From: an uncultured Chlorobiota bacterium | Lineage (GTDB): Bacteria; Bacteroidota; Ignavibacteria; UBA10030; UBA6906 | Reading direction: 5' to 3' | DNA length: 64,000 bases | Assembly: GCA_900696645.1 (NCBI GenBank) | Contig: CAADGV010000014.1 | Span: forward strand, 49,596 to 113,595 | Shown here: piece by piece, positions 16,031 to 25,515 of the stretch | Position numbering within the stretch: the stretch's first letter is position 1 | Layout: the number at the start of each line of letters is the position of its first letter | The notes under the pieces: generated by a model | The model's input: the letters and a program-made list of their open reading frames with translations, nothing else | The model's database searches: none | Told to the model about the DNA's origin: nothing | Translations under genes and position numbers: made by a program

Positions 16031-16723
16031 ATGAAAATGGGCATAATTGAGCGAAAAGAGCGGGAAAAAGAACAGCGCCGTGAAGAAATAGTCACGGCTG
16101 CAGAGAAGATCTTCTTTGAAAAAGGGCTTGCCATAGCAACTATGGATGAAATCGCAGAGGCCGCAGAACTGAGCAAGGGGACTCTGTATCTCTACTACAA
16201 GAGCAAAGAAGACCTTTACCTTGCAGTGGCAATGCGCGGCTCGGAAATCATGTACAAAATGTTTCTTGAAGCGACATCCCCTGAAAAATCCACGATCGAG
16301 AGAATTGCCGGCCTTGCTGAGGCATACTACCGGTTCTTCAAACAAAACCGCGACTACTTCCGGATGTATCAGTACTTCGACAACTCGCAGTTTCATAAGC
16401 AGGTTTCCCAAGATATGCTGCACACGTGCGCAACCAACGACCAGAAGATATGGGATCTGGTAATCGGGCTGATACAGCAGGGTATTGATGAAGGGTTGTT
16501 TGATGCGGATCTCGATGCAAAACAGGCGGCAATCATTCTCTGGGCGAACGGGAATGCCATTATGAGATTGATGGATCGGGAGGATACGTACTTCACTGAA
16601 CACATGAAGTTGGATTTGGAAGCGACATTACAGAAAGCATACCAGTTGATTCTCGAAGGAATGATGACCAAGAAAGGAAAAGTAAAGTATCATGCAATCA
16701 GACAGATTGAGGAGACAGTATAG
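16031..16723 (+). CDS. TetR-family transcriptional regulator of the efflux operon
   Basis: The ORF track begins at a TTG; I prefer the ATG at 16031 or 16037, which follow GGAG. The ~230-residue protein has the TetR helix-turn-helix ([26 protein letters not shown]) in the first 65 residues and an alpha-helical ligand-binding part after it. Its stop codon is one base from the TolC-like start, so regulator and pump genes are one transcript. Repression through the two upstream palindromes and release by a pump substrate is the expected mode, inferred from the family. Confidence 0.92.
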   Translation: MKMGIIERKEREKEQRREEIVTAAEKIFFEKGLAIATMDEIAEAAELSKGTLYLYYKSKEDLYLAVAMRGSEIMYKMFLEATSPEKSTIERIAGLAEAYYRFFKQNRDYFRMYQYFDNSQFHKQVSQDMLHTCATNDQKIWDLVIGLIQQGIDEGLFDADLDAKQAAIILWANGNAIMRLMDREDTYFTEHMKLDLEATLQKAYQLILEGMMTKKGKVKYHAIRQIEETV

Positions 16724-16724
16724 G

Positions 16725-18050
16725 ATGAAGAAACTGTTTGTTGTATCTCTGGCATTGCTCGGAGGGATACTGACGGCGCAAGCCCAACAGACTCTTGAGT
16801 TGACGGTGGACAAAGCGATTCAACTCGGGCTCGACAACAGCAAAGCGTTACACGCGTCGCTGATGAGGTTGAACTACGCAGATGCAAAATCCTCGGAAGT
16901 CAACGCGTTACGGCTTCCCAATCTCAAATTCGTCGGTGGGTATACGCGGCTCAGCGACGTACCACCGTTCGCCGTGACGTTGCCCGCACAACTTGGCGGG
17001 AACTCATTCACGCTGGCACCCTCAGTTCTGAACAACTACGCAATGAAAGTCAGTCTCGAGCAACCGCTGTTCACCGGTTTCAAGCTTGATGCGGCTTCGG
17101 CGGCTGCAGACTACAGTGCAAAAGCGTACGAACAGGAATATGCCCGGAGCAAATCCGACCTCGTGTACAATGTCCGGCTTGCGTACTGGAATTTGTTCAA
17201 GGCGAGAGAGTTGAAGAAGGTAACAGACGAGAACGTCGAGCAGGTTAAAGCCCATCTCAAGGATGTCGAACTGATGCTTGAGCAGGGAATGGCCACAATG
17301 AGCGACGTCCTGAATGTTCAGGTGCAACTCTCTGATGCGCAGCTTCGTCAGATTGAAGCGGATAACAACGTTCAGCTTGCGATGATTTCGCTCAACAATA
17401 CCATCGGCATCCCGCTGCAGACGAGCATCGTGATTGATTCGGATATCACTCATACGGCCTCGGCGAACTATGCGAATCTGAATTCTCTCATGGAACGGGC
17501 AATGGAGAAGCGTCCCGAACTTAAAGCAATGGAGTATCGTGTGCGAGCCGCCGAAGCCGGGGTTACGGCGGCGAAGGCAGGTTGGTGGCCGCAGATTTTT
17601 CTGAGCGCAAACTACAACTACAACAGGCCGAACCAACGCATCCAGCCTATGCAAGATATGTTCAAGGATACATGGGACGTGACCCTGGGTGTCTCGCTGG
17701 ATATTTGGAACTGGGGCAAGACTCTTCATCAAACTGATCAGGCAGGTGCACAGTATGAGGAGGCAAAGGATGCGTTGACGCAGGTTCGTGATCAAATCAC
17801 GCTTGAGATCACTCAGGCATATCTTACTCTGAACCAGGCAAAGGAACGAACGGTTGTTGCGGAAATGGGTGTCCAGCAAGCACAGGAAAGCTACAGGGTT
17901 ACAAACAAGCGTTTCAAGGAAGGGCTTGCGCAGAACAGCGATATGCTTGATGCTGAAGTGGCGTTGCTAACCGCAAAGACGAAGTATACGCAGGCGCTTG
18001 TTGACTATGAATTGGCCGAAGCCCGGCTGCAACGGGTTATCGGCGAGTAA
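16725..18050 (+). CDS. TolC-family outer-membrane efflux protein
   Basis: Start placed at MKKLFVVSLALLGG, one base after the tetR stop, giving 441 residues with a signal peptide cleaved near AQAQQ. The mature protein shows the duplicated outer-membrane efflux protein pattern: long alpha-helical stretches (YNVRLAYWNLFKARELKKVT; LEITQAYLTLNQAKERTVV) and the typical RFKEGLAQNSDMLDAE before the last helix. It forms the outer-membrane channel of the adjacent tripartite pump. Confidence 0.94.
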   Translation: MKKLFVVSLALLGGILTAQAQQTLELTVDKAIQLGLDNSKALHASLMRLNYADAKSSEVNALRLPNLKFVGGYTRLSDVPPFAVTLPAQLGGNSFTLAPSVLNNYAMKVSLEQPLFTGFKLDAASAAADYSAKAYEQEYARSKSDLVYNVRLAYWNLFKARELKKVTDENVEQVKAHLKDVELMLEQGMATMSDVLNVQVQLSDAQLRQIEADNNVQLAMISLNNTIGIPLQTSIVIDSDITHTASANYANLNSLMERAMEKRPELKAMEYRVRAAEAGVTAAKAGWWPQIFLSANYNYNRPNQRIQPMQDMFKDTWDVTLGVSLDIWNWGKTLHQTDQAGAQYEEAKDALTQVRDQITLEITQAYLTLNQAKERTVVAEMGVQQAQESYRVTNKRFKEGLAQNSDMLDAEVALLTAKTKYTQALVDYELAEARLQRVIGE

Positions 18051-18095
18051 AACAGAATGTACACAACCAACCAACCATTTTTTGAAGGAGTTTGT

Positions 18096-19145
18096 ATGAG
18101 ACGGGTAAAGGCAATCGGAATCGGCGTTCTGGTTCTCGGTACAATCGTAACAATCCTGTTGTACAACAAAACGCAGATGCAGGCAAAATCGAAAACTACG
18201 GTGATTACATCGTATCCGGTTTCAGTGGCGAACGTAACGAAATCACAACTGTCGGAAACACTCTCACTCGTCGGCACGATTGCGGCGAACAGTGACGTTG
18301 CCATTGTCTCCGAAACACAGGGCAGAGTCGTTGCCATCAATGCAAATGTCGGCGACTTCAAGTCTTCGGGAGCCATGCTTGTTCAGATTGATGATGAGTT
18401 GAAGAAAGCGGAATTTATCAAAGCAGAAGTCAATTATGAGCGGGCAAAGAAGGATGCCGAACGCTTCAAGAGTCTGCGTGAAGAGCGTGCCGCTACCGAA
18501 TGGCAAAAGGAAAATGCTTGGCAGGCATTCAAGGTCGCGGAAGCGCAATATGTCCGATCCCGGAAAGAGTATCGTGACACGAAGATCAGCACGCCGATTG
18601 CAGGCATTGTGACTTCACGTCCGGTTGATGTCGGGACGATGGTGCAGCCCGGAATGGTCGTGGCAAACGTCGTCGATATTTCGAAGCTCAAAGTAAGGCT
18701 GAATGTCGCGGAACAGGATGCATTCAAACTGAAAGCCGGTGATCCGGTGGAAATCACCACGGACGTGTACCCTGGAGTCAAGTTTGCCGGAAGGATTGCC
18801 AGCATCAGCGCAAAGGCCGACGAATCACACACATATCCCGTTGAAATCACGCTGCCCAACAGCAAGGACCACCCCCTGAGGGCGGGAATGTTCGGCCGTG
18901 TGAATTTCGTGTCGATGACAAGAACGGAGACGCTTGCGATTCCTCGTGAAGCGCTTGTCGGCAGTGTGAAGAATCCGCAAGTCTTTGTTATTGAAAACGG
19001 TATGGCAAAGCGCCGTGACCTCGTTGTCGGCGACCTCATAGGGTCAAAGATTGCCGTGCTGCAAGGTTTGCGCGAAGGCGAAACCGTTGTCGTGAGCGGC
19101 CAGAACAATCTGAAGGACAGTGTCACCGTTGACATCGTGAACTAA
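18096..19145 (+). CDS. RND efflux periplasmic adaptor (membrane fusion protein)
   Basis: The start at MRRVKAIGIG is preceded by GAAGGAG six bases upstream and is preferred to the longer track ORF. The 349-residue protein has an N-terminal membrane anchor, a lipoyl-like domain split around a helical hairpin (VGTIAANSDVAIVSETQGRV; KISTPIAGIVTSRPVDVG), then the beta-barrel and membrane-proximal domains typical of HlyD/AcrA adaptors. It links the TolC-like channel and the RND permease encoded on either side. Confidence 0.94.
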   Translation: MRRVKAIGIGVLVLGTIVTILLYNKTQMQAKSKTTVITSYPVSVANVTKSQLSETLSLVGTIAANSDVAIVSETQGRVVAINANVGDFKSSGAMLVQIDDELKKAEFIKAEVNYERAKKDAERFKSLREERAATEWQKENAWQAFKVAEAQYVRSRKEYRDTKISTPIAGIVTSRPVDVGTMVQPGMVVANVVDISKLKVRLNVAEQDAFKLKAGDPVEITTDVYPGVKFAGRIASISAKADESHTYPVEITLPNSKDHPLRAGMFGRVNFVSMTRTETLAIPREALVGSVKNPQVFVIENGMAKRRDLVVGDLIGSKIAVLQGLREGETVVVSGQNNLKDSVTVDIVN

Positions 19146-19176
19146 GCTTTTGCCGAATCGAAAAGGAAACCATCAC

Positions 19177-22100
19177 ATGACACTCACTGAATTATCCATC
19201 AAACGTCCGACGCTGATCGTCGTCATTTTCGCAGCGTTGACTGTCGTCGGACTCTTCAGCTTCACACAACTCAAGTACGAGTTGCTTCCGAAGATCACCC
19301 CACCGTTTGTCGCCATCACGACGGTATATCCGGGAGCTTCACCCAACGAAGTTGAAACCTCAGTCACGAAAGTGATCGAAGACGCCGTTTCCGGCATCGA
19401 CAAAATATCAACGCTGTACGGTACGTCGTCCGAAGGCGTAGCGTTCGTGTCAATTGAATTCACGATGTCGGCGGATGTGAACATTGCCCTGCAGGATGTC
19501 CAGCGCAAAGTGAACGAAGTTGCTTCACAACTCCCTCAGGGATCGAAAGCGCCCATCGTTTCGAAGTTTGCGCTCGATGAGTTGCCGGTTCTTCGCATGG
19601 GATTGACTTCCAATATGCCGTCACGCGAGTTTTATCAGCTTGTGAAGGACAAAGTCCGGGCAAAGCTCGCTAAGGTGCCGGGTGTCGGACAGATTACGCT
19701 CGTCGGCGGCGATGAACGGGAAATCAAAGTCAACGTAGATGCCCAGAAGCTTCGTTCGTACGGTCTTTCATTGCTGCAAGTAACGCAGGCGATCAAGTCA
19801 TCCAATCTTGATTTCCCGACGGGAAAAGTAAAGGAAGGCGGGCAGCAGTACATCGTTCGTATTGCCGGAAAATTCTCTTCCGTTGATGCGATGCGGGACC
19901 TTGTTGTTGCGCAGTCAAGACAAGGCGGCGATATCAAGCTGTCGGATATTGCCGAGATTGAGGATGGACAGAAGGAGTACAGCCAAATCAGCCGCATTGA
20001 CGGCAAAACATCAATCGGCGTTCTTGTGTCGAAGCAATCCGATGCAAACACCGTTGATGTAAGCGCCCTTGTGCGGGAGGAAATTCCGAAGATTGAAGAA
20101 CTCTACAAAGAACACGGACTCAAGTTCGACATTGCTCAAGACGGCTCGACGTTCACGCTCGATGCGGCTAATGCCGTGAAGAAAGATCTTGCCATTGCCG
20201 TGCTTCTAGTTGCGATTGTGATGCTTGCATTCCTGCACAGCATCCGCAACTCTGTTATCGTTATGATTGCGATTCCTGCGTCACTGATTTCGACATTCAT
20301 TGCGATGTATGCATTCGGGCTGACGCTGAATCTGATGACACTACTCGGCCTTTCGCTTGTTGTCGGTATTCTTGTTGACGATTCGATTGTCGTGTTGGAG
20401 AACATCTACCGTCATCTTGAGAAAGGAGAGGAGAAACGTGCAGCGGCACTGAAGGGCCGGAACGAAATCGGCTTTGCGGCCCTTTCGATTACACTTGTTG
20501 ACGTTGTCGTGTTCGTGCCTCTTGCGCTCGTCTCCGGCCTCGTCGGCAACATTATGCGTGAGTTTGCGCTGACGGTCGTCTTCTCAACGTTGATGAGCTT
20601 GTTCGTCTCGTTTACGATAACGCCGCTTCTTGCATCACGCTTCGCCAAGCTCGAACATCTCACCAAAAACTCATTGTTAGGCAAGTTCGGCGTCTGGTTT
20701 GAAGAGAAGTTCGAAGCGATGACGCGTTCGTATCTGCAAATTCTGAAATGGGGATTGGGCAATCGAGGCAAAGTGGTGATGATTACGGTGGCGTTGCTGA
20801 TTGCTTCCTTTGCCCTCGTTCCGCTCGGGTTCATCGGGTCGGAGTTCATCGCTGTTGCCGACCGCGGCGAATTTGCTGTGACGCTCGAACTGCCGCCCGG
20901 CTCAACAGTCGAAAACACCAACTTCATTACACAACAGGCCGAGCGGATGATTTCGCAAATGCCCGAAGTGCGGAAGATGTTCGTCAACGTCGGCGCGTCG
21001 AGCGACGGCTTTCTTGCACAATCCTCCAACAATATCGCCGAATTGACTGTGACGCTTGTTCCCAAGCGTGAGCGCAAGAAATCCACCGATAATGTTGCGG
21101 ATGAAATCAAGCAGAAGCTTGCGGAAATTCCCGGCGCGAAAGTCCGTGCAAATCCCATCGGCATCTTTGGTACGGCAAACCAAACGCCGATTCAGCTTGT
21201 GGTCAGCGGAACGTCGTATGAAGACGCGAAGCACGCCGCGGAACAGGTGGCCGATGTTGTTCGCAGAATTCCCGGCACTGCCGACGTTCGCCTCTCGTCC
21301 GAAGAAGGCAAGCCCGAAACACGCGTTGAAATCGACCGCCAGAAAATGGCCGCTTTTGGCCTGAATTTGGCGGAAGTGGGGCAAACGCTGCGTGTGGCGT
21401 TCAACGGCGATGATGATTCGAAATTCCGTGAGGGCGATAATGAGTACGCCATTCGCATCCTGTTTGATCAATTTGACCGGTCTAAAACGTCGGATATCGG
21501 CAGCGTGACGTTCGTGAACCGCAAGGGAGAACTGATTGAGTTGAAACAATTCGCCGACATCTATCAGGCAACCGGCCCCACGAAGTTGCAGCGCCAGGAT
21601 CGGAATCCGTCGGTTACGGTGTTGTCGCAAGCAGTCGGACGCCCGAGCGGAAGCATCGGGGAAGATATTAAAGCAGGACTTGCGAAGATCAAGCTGCCGC
21701 AGGGAGTAAACATTGCGTACAAAGGCGACCTGCAGAATCAGGCGGAAGGGTTTGCGAGTCTCGGTCTTGCGTTGATTGCCGCGGTGTTGTTCATGTACAT
21801 GATTATGGTGGCGCTGTATGATTCGTATGTCTATCCGTTCGTGGTTATGTTCTCCGTGCCGGTTGCGATGATAGGCGCGTTGCTTGCGCTTGCGTTGACG
21901 ATGAAGTCGCTGAGCATCTTTTCGATTCTCGGCATTATCATGTTGGTGGGATTGGTCGGCAAGAATGCAATTCTTCTCGTTGATCGCACGAACCAAATGC
22001 GTACAGAGACGAACCTCAGCACATATGATGCGCTGATCGAAGCCGGACAAACTCGCTTGCGCCCGATCATGATGACGACGGTGGCAATGGTGTTTGGCAT

Positions 22101-22341
22101 GCTGCCGATTGCGATGAGTACCGAAGCGGGCGCCGAGTGGAAATCCGGACTTGCGTGGGCAATCATCGGCGGACTCACCAGCTCGCTGCTGCTCACGCTT
22201 GTACTCGTACCCGTTGTGTACCTCTACGTTGACAGCCTGAAGGAGAAAATCCCCGCTCTCTTCAAGCGCGTCGCGTGGACGAGCAAGCTCTCGCTGAAGA
22301 AACGCATCCCCGATTTGCATCCGCATTTTCAACCGGAGTAG
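19177..22341 (+). CDS. RND-family efflux permease (AcrB/HAE-like)
   Basis: Start taken at MTLTELSIKRPTLI (AAGGAAA upstream), giving 1054 residues. Twelve membrane helices in two groups flank two large periplasmic loops, as in all RND pumps. Helix 4 carries VGILVDDSIVVLENIYRH with the paired aspartates used for proton relay. The second half has VGLVGKNAILLVDRTNQ. Hydrophobic substrates are likely but cannot be specified. A strong terminator follows 22 bp downstream, closing the tetR-efflux operon. Confidence 0.95.
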   Translation: MTLTELSIKRPTLIVVIFAALTVVGLFSFTQLKYELLPKITPPFVAITTVYPGASPNEVETSVTKVIEDAVSGIDKISTLYGTSSEGVAFVSIEFTMSADVNIALQDVQRKVNEVASQLPQGSKAPIVSKFALDELPVLRMGLTSNMPSREFYQLVKDKVRAKLAKVPGVGQITLVGGDEREIKVNVDAQKLRSYGLSLLQVTQAIKSSNLDFPTGKVKEGGQQYIVRIAGKFSSVDAMRDLVVAQSRQGGDIKLSDIAEIEDGQKEYSQISRIDGKTSIGVLVSKQSDANTVDVSALVREEIPKIEELYKEHGLKFDIAQDGSTFTLDAANAVKKDLAIAVLLVAIVMLAFLHSIRNSVIVMIAIPASLISTFIAMYAFGLTLNLMTLLGLSLVVGILVDDSIVVLENIYRHLEKGEEKRAAALKGRNEIGFAALSITLVDVVVFVPLALVSGLVGNIMREFALTVVFSTLMSLFVSFTITPLLASRFAKLEHLTKNSLLGKFGVWFEEKFEAMTRSYLQILKWGLGNRGKVVMITVALLIASFALVPLGFIGSEFIAVADRGEFAVTLELPPGSTVENTNFITQQAERMISQMPEVRKMFVNVGASSDGFLAQSSNNIAELTVTLVPKRERKKSTDNVADEIKQKLAEIPGAKVRANPIGIFGTANQTPIQLVVSGTSYEDAKHAAEQVADVVRRIPGTADVRLSSEEGKPETRVEIDRQKMAAFGLNLAEVGQTLRVAFNGDDDSKFREGDNEYAIRILFDQFDRSKTSDIGSVTFVNRKGELIELKQFADIYQATGPTKLQRQDRNPSVTVLSQAVGRPSGSIGEDIKAGLAKIKLPQGVNIAYKGDLQNQAEGFASLGLALIAAVLFMYMIMVALYDSYVYPFVVMFSVPVAMIGALLALALTMKSLSIFSILGIIMLVGLVGKNAILLVDRTNQMRTETNLSTYDALIEAGQTRLRPIMMTTVAMVFGMLPIAMSTEAGAEWKSGLAWAIIGGLTSSLLLTLVLVPVVYLYVDSLKEKIPALFKRVAWTSKLSLKKRIPDLHPHFQPE

Positions 22342-22362
22342 GTGGGAAGTTCCGGTGCGAGA

Positions 22363-22396
22363 AAAGCCCTGAGCGTGAAAGCGCTCGGGGCTTTTT
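22363..22396 (+). terminator. Rho-independent terminator of the efflux operon
   Basis: AAAGCCCTGAGCG pairs with CGCTCGGGGCTTT around the loop TGAAAG and is followed by TTTTT. The stem is 13 bp with one mismatch. Confidence 0.88.
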
Positions 22397-22459
22397 GTTT
22401 TCCCTCCCATTATCCCGTATATTCGCGTGGTTTCCCAATTCATACGAGACAACAGCGTA

Positions 22460-23152
22460 ATGCAAAAATCAGTACTCGTCGTTGATGACGAAAAAGACAT
22501 CATTGATATGCTCAAGTACAATCTTGAGAAGGAAGGCTACAAAGTCCTGACGGCACGCGACGGCAAGAAGGCGCTCGATCAGGCCAAACACTCGCCCGAT
22601 CTGATACTGCTCGACGTGATGATGCCGGAAATGGACGGCTGGGAAGTGTGCAAGCAACTGAAGCGTGACGTAAAAACTGCTTCTATTCCGGTCGTTTTTC
22701 TTACGGCAAAAGGAACCGAGTTCGACGAGGTTCTCGGCCTTGAGTTAGGGGCGGATGACTACATGGTCAAACCTGTGGCCGTTCGGACGCTTCTTGCTCG
22801 CGTGAAAGCAGCTCTTCGCCGCAAGGAAAATGCTACAACAGATTCCACTTCTTCCGCCAATGAGATTCTTCGAGTTGACAAACTGGAGATCAATGTTCCC
22901 AACTATACTGCTTCGGTCGGCAACAAGGAAATCACGCTGACGCGTAAAGAATTCGAAACACTCGTCTATCTTGCCCGCAACAGAGGCCGCGTGATGACGC
23001 GGGAAGTTCTGCTGAATGTTGTGTGGGGACAAGACGTGCGTGTTGTTGACCGCACGGTGGATGTGCATATCAGCAAAATCCGTGAAAAACTCGGCTCTTA
23101 CGGCGACTACATTGAAACGGTGAAGGGTGTCGGCTACAGAATGAAGGCGTAA
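22460..23152 (+). CDS. phoB: OmpR/PhoB-family response regulator
   Basis: Start placed at MQKSVLVVDDEKDIID (Met12 of the track ORF), giving 230 residues. The receiver domain has the acidic pair DDE, phospho-acceptor Asp in LILLDVMMPEMDG, conserved Thr in FLTAKGTE and Lys in DYMVKPV. The C-terminal winged helix ends with the PhoB-like VVDRTVDVHISKIREKLG. It overlaps the histidine kinase by one base (TAATG) and stands ahead of a phosphate-uptake island whose promoters carry 11-bp-spaced repeats, so PhoB is the best identification. Confidence 0.9.
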   Translation: MQKSVLVVDDEKDIIDMLKYNLEKEGYKVLTARDGKKALDQAKHSPDLILLDVMMPEMDGWEVCKQLKRDVKTASIPVVFLTAKGTEFDEVLGLELGADDYMVKPVAVRTLLARVKAALRRKENATTDSTSSANEILRVDKLEINVPNYTASVGNKEITLTRKEFETLVYLARNRGRVMTREVLLNVVWGQDVRVVDRTVDVHISKIREKLGSYGDYIETVKGVGYRMKA

Positions 23153-24603
23153 TGCGCATGCGTCGTATTCAAACGAGGATTACCCTTACCTACTTCCTGC
23201 TCACGTTGTTTGCGTTCATCGCGTTTGCGATAGTAGCGAGTCTCGCAACACAGCAACATCTCACCAACCAGAAAATTGCCGAGCTTTCCAGGCGGATTGA
23301 TGTCATTATCCCCCTTCTCAAATCTGAAATAAACAATGACCCGGCCGTTCTTCACCGGCAAATCAGGAATCTCGCGTTGGCAGCCGATCTCCGCATTACA
23401 CTGATTGATTCTACCGGAGTTGTGCTGGCGGATTCCGACGTGCCGTTTGAGGGAACGCCGGGCATCAAGAATCATTTACAGCGTCCCGAAATTCAACAGG
23501 CGATGCGGGAGAACATCGGTACGGATATGCGTCTCAGCTCGACGGTGAATGAAGAATTCCTGTATGTTGCAAAAACCGTTGATATGAGAGGGGCAAACGG
23601 AGACTTGCGTGGAGTGAAATTCATCCGGCTCAGCGCGCATCTTCGTGATATTGCAACAATGGCGAAGGAAGAAAGAATCAACATTTTGATTGCCGGCGCG
23701 GTTGTGCTTGTGCTCGTTACAGGGATAAGCCTTTTCGTCTCACACCGCATCGCAATCCCGATGGAGCAGATTGCAGATGCCGTCGAGAATATCCGGTCGG
23801 GCGATCTTGACACGCGCATCGAAGTCAAAGAGAATGACGAAATCGGGAGAGTGGCGCAGGCGGTGAATGAAATGGTGGAGAAGCTCAAGACGGATATAGT
23901 CCAGCTCAAAAAGCTTGAACGGGTACGCAGCGAGTTCCTGGGCAACGTCTCGCATGAGTTGCGCACGCCGATTTTCTCGTTGCAGGGATTTCTGGAGACG
24001 TTGCTTGAAGGGGCGATTGACGATACTGCGGTAAACAGGGATTTTGTACAGAAGGCGTACAATCATTCGGTTCGTCTCAACACGTTGTTGGGCGATCTTA
24101 TCACCATCTCGCATATCGAATCGGGTGAGATGAAGATGAGTTTCCGCTATTTTATTCTCAATGAACTGTTATCTTCAGTCGTTGAGGAATTCACACCAAC
24201 GGCGGAGAATAACAAGGTTTCTCTCAGGCTTGCCCCCAATCTTCCTTCCAATGTCGAAGTGTTGGGAGATAAGGAACGGCTGCACGTTGTGTTCGACAAT
24301 CTGTTGGAGAATGCCATCAAGTACAACAAACCCGGTGGTGAAGTGATTGTCTCGTTCGAACGGCAGAACGGCAAAGTCCGACTCAGTGTTGCGGATACGG
24401 GAGTTGGCATTGCCCCCGAACATCAGCCGAGAATTTTCGAGCGTTTCTATCGCGTCGACCGGAACCGCTCGCGGGAAGTCGGAGGTACGGGGCTCGGGCT
24501 TGCCATTGTGAAGCATATCATTGAAGCGCACGGCAGCAGTGTGCAGATTGAAAGCAAAGTTGGAAAAGGGAGCGTGTTCAGTTTTACGTTGAAGATGGCA
24601 TAG
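23152..24603 (+). CDS. phoR: Sensor histidine kinase, PhoR-like
   Basis: A 483-residue membrane kinase. Two membrane helices (about residues 8-30 and 175-198) enclose a periplasmic sensor region of about 145 residues. A HAMP domain follows (RIAIPMEQIADAVENIRSGDLD), then HisKA with the phospho-His in VSHELRTP and HATPase motifs N (LLENAIKYNKPGG), G1 (DTGVGIAP) and G2 (GGTGLGLAIVK). It is translationally coupled to phoB. A large periplasmic loop is unusual compared with enterobacterial PhoR but common elsewhere. PhoU, encoded 12 kb away, probably modulates it. Confidence 0.9.
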   Translation: MRMRRIQTRITLTYFLLTLFAFIAFAIVASLATQQHLTNQKIAELSRRIDVIIPLLKSEINNDPAVLHRQIRNLALAADLRITLIDSTGVVLADSDVPFEGTPGIKNHLQRPEIQQAMRENIGTDMRLSSTVNEEFLYVAKTVDMRGANGDLRGVKFIRLSAHLRDIATMAKEERINILIAGAVVLVLVTGISLFVSHRIAIPMEQIADAVENIRSGDLDTRIEVKENDEIGRVAQAVNEMVEKLKTDIVQLKKLERVRSEFLGNVSHELRTPIFSLQGFLETLLEGAIDDTAVNRDFVQKAYNHSVRLNTLLGDLITISHIESGEMKMSFRYFILNELLSSVVEEFTPTAENNKVSLRLAPNLPSNVEVLGDKERLHVVFDNLLENAIKYNKPGGEVIVSFERQNGKVRLSVADTGVGIAPEHQPRIFERFYRVDRNRSREVGGTGLGLAIVKHIIEAHGSSVQIESKVGKGSVFSFTLKMA

Positions 24604-25326
24604 ATGAACAAATCGGGTCAGTCTCTTACGGCGGCTGCGATGCCGCTTCTTCTCGTGTTGCTATCCGGTTGTGCGTCTGTTTCCTCGCCGACAAGAGTGG
24701 AAATTATCGAAGGCTTGGGATTGTTTGACTCGCTGATTCCCGTTCCGGCGGACAGCATTATCGGTTTGTATGAACGGTACGATCCGGCGACTTTCCATTC
24801 AATCTACAAAAACGACCTTGAGCTTGTGCAGCAGTTCATCGACTCGATGAACACGCATCTCGATGAAGCATCGAGGATTGACACGCTTGCTATTGATCAC
24901 GCAATAGAGAATTTCGGCAATGCCGCCCGCTCGCAGAAAACCATCTTCATTTCCAGCAGCTACTTCTTTCTCTTCAACGATCCGGCTGTTGTCCGCTCGG
25001 TGCTGACGCATGAATTCGGCCATATCTACCACGACAAACTGACGCCCGATCAGCGTGAGATGCTTGAACAAATCTGGCTGGAAATGCAGGAACGGGCGCT
25101 CTTCTATATTTTTCGTGACGGCGAGTATTCGGAGAATGCAAAATTTGGCGGCCATCCTGATGAGAGTCCGGCGGAGTTGTTTGCGTCGGGATTCAATCTG
25201 TTCAACAACAAACAGGATGAGCTGAACGTACGACTTCGGTACGTCAGCACCGAACACCATCAGCTTGTTGAGAGATTGAGAAACCTCGTCGTCGCCAGCA
25301 CGCTTTCCACAAAATTCCTTCCCTGA
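24604..25326 (+). CDS. Lipoprotein with HEFGH zinc-protease motif
   Basis: A 240-residue predicted lipoprotein (lipobox LLSGC, Cys near residue 24) starting immediately after the phoR stop. The central HEFGHIYHDKL matches the HExxH zinc-metalloprotease signature, and a downstream DESPAELFASGF supplies a possible third ligand Glu as in gluzincins. The surrounding sequence does not match M48 or other families that I can name. Its tight coupling to phoBR suggests an envelope task connected with phosphate starvation, but this is inference from position. Confidence 0.78.
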   Translation: MNKSGQSLTAAAMPLLLVLLSGCASVSSPTRVEIIEGLGLFDSLIPVPADSIIGLYERYDPATFHSIYKNDLELVQQFIDSMNTHLDEASRIDTLAIDHAIENFGNAARSQKTIFISSSYFFLFNDPAVVRSVLTHEFGHIYHDKLTPDQREMLEQIWLEMQERALFYIFRDGEYSENAKFGGHPDESPAELFASGFNLFNNKQDELNVRLRYVSTEHHQLVERLRNLVVASTLSTKFLP

Positions 25327-25382
25327 CCTCTTCAATTCTGCCAAGAGTCAGCCGAAAGTTGACTGTTTCTACGCTCTTTTTC

Positions 25383-25438
25383 TTCAATATTTCGTAAACC
25401 CCTCTTAACACTCCCGTAACATTGTTTTCGTAACTTTG
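25383..25438 (+). promoter_or_regulatory. Pho box and promoter for the TonB receptor operon
   Basis: TTCAAT, GTAAAC, TTAACA and GTAACA start at 25383, 25394, 25405 and 25416, exactly 11 bp apart, as in PhoB/PhoP direct-repeat operators. After a 9-bp gap comes TAACTTTG (25431-25438), a perfect match to the Bacteroidota -7 consensus TAnnTTTG. The receptor gene starts 78 bp further on. A weak hairpin (AGTCA/TGACT) just after the lipoprotein gene may end the phoBR transcript. Confidence 0.65.
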
Positions 25439-25515
25439 TAGCGGTCAAATCAGATTCACCACTTGAAATACCAACAGTCGTATCATTTTCACAAACATCA
25501 TAAGGGTCAGGCCAC

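Noticed and set aside
17022-17879. 285-residue minus-strand ORF
   Set aside because: Antisense to the TolC-like gene and without recognisable protein features.
20902-22521. 539-residue minus-strand ORF
   Set aside because: Lies antisense to the RND permease and has low-complexity His/Arg/Asn-rich composition without domains; it is a shadow frame.
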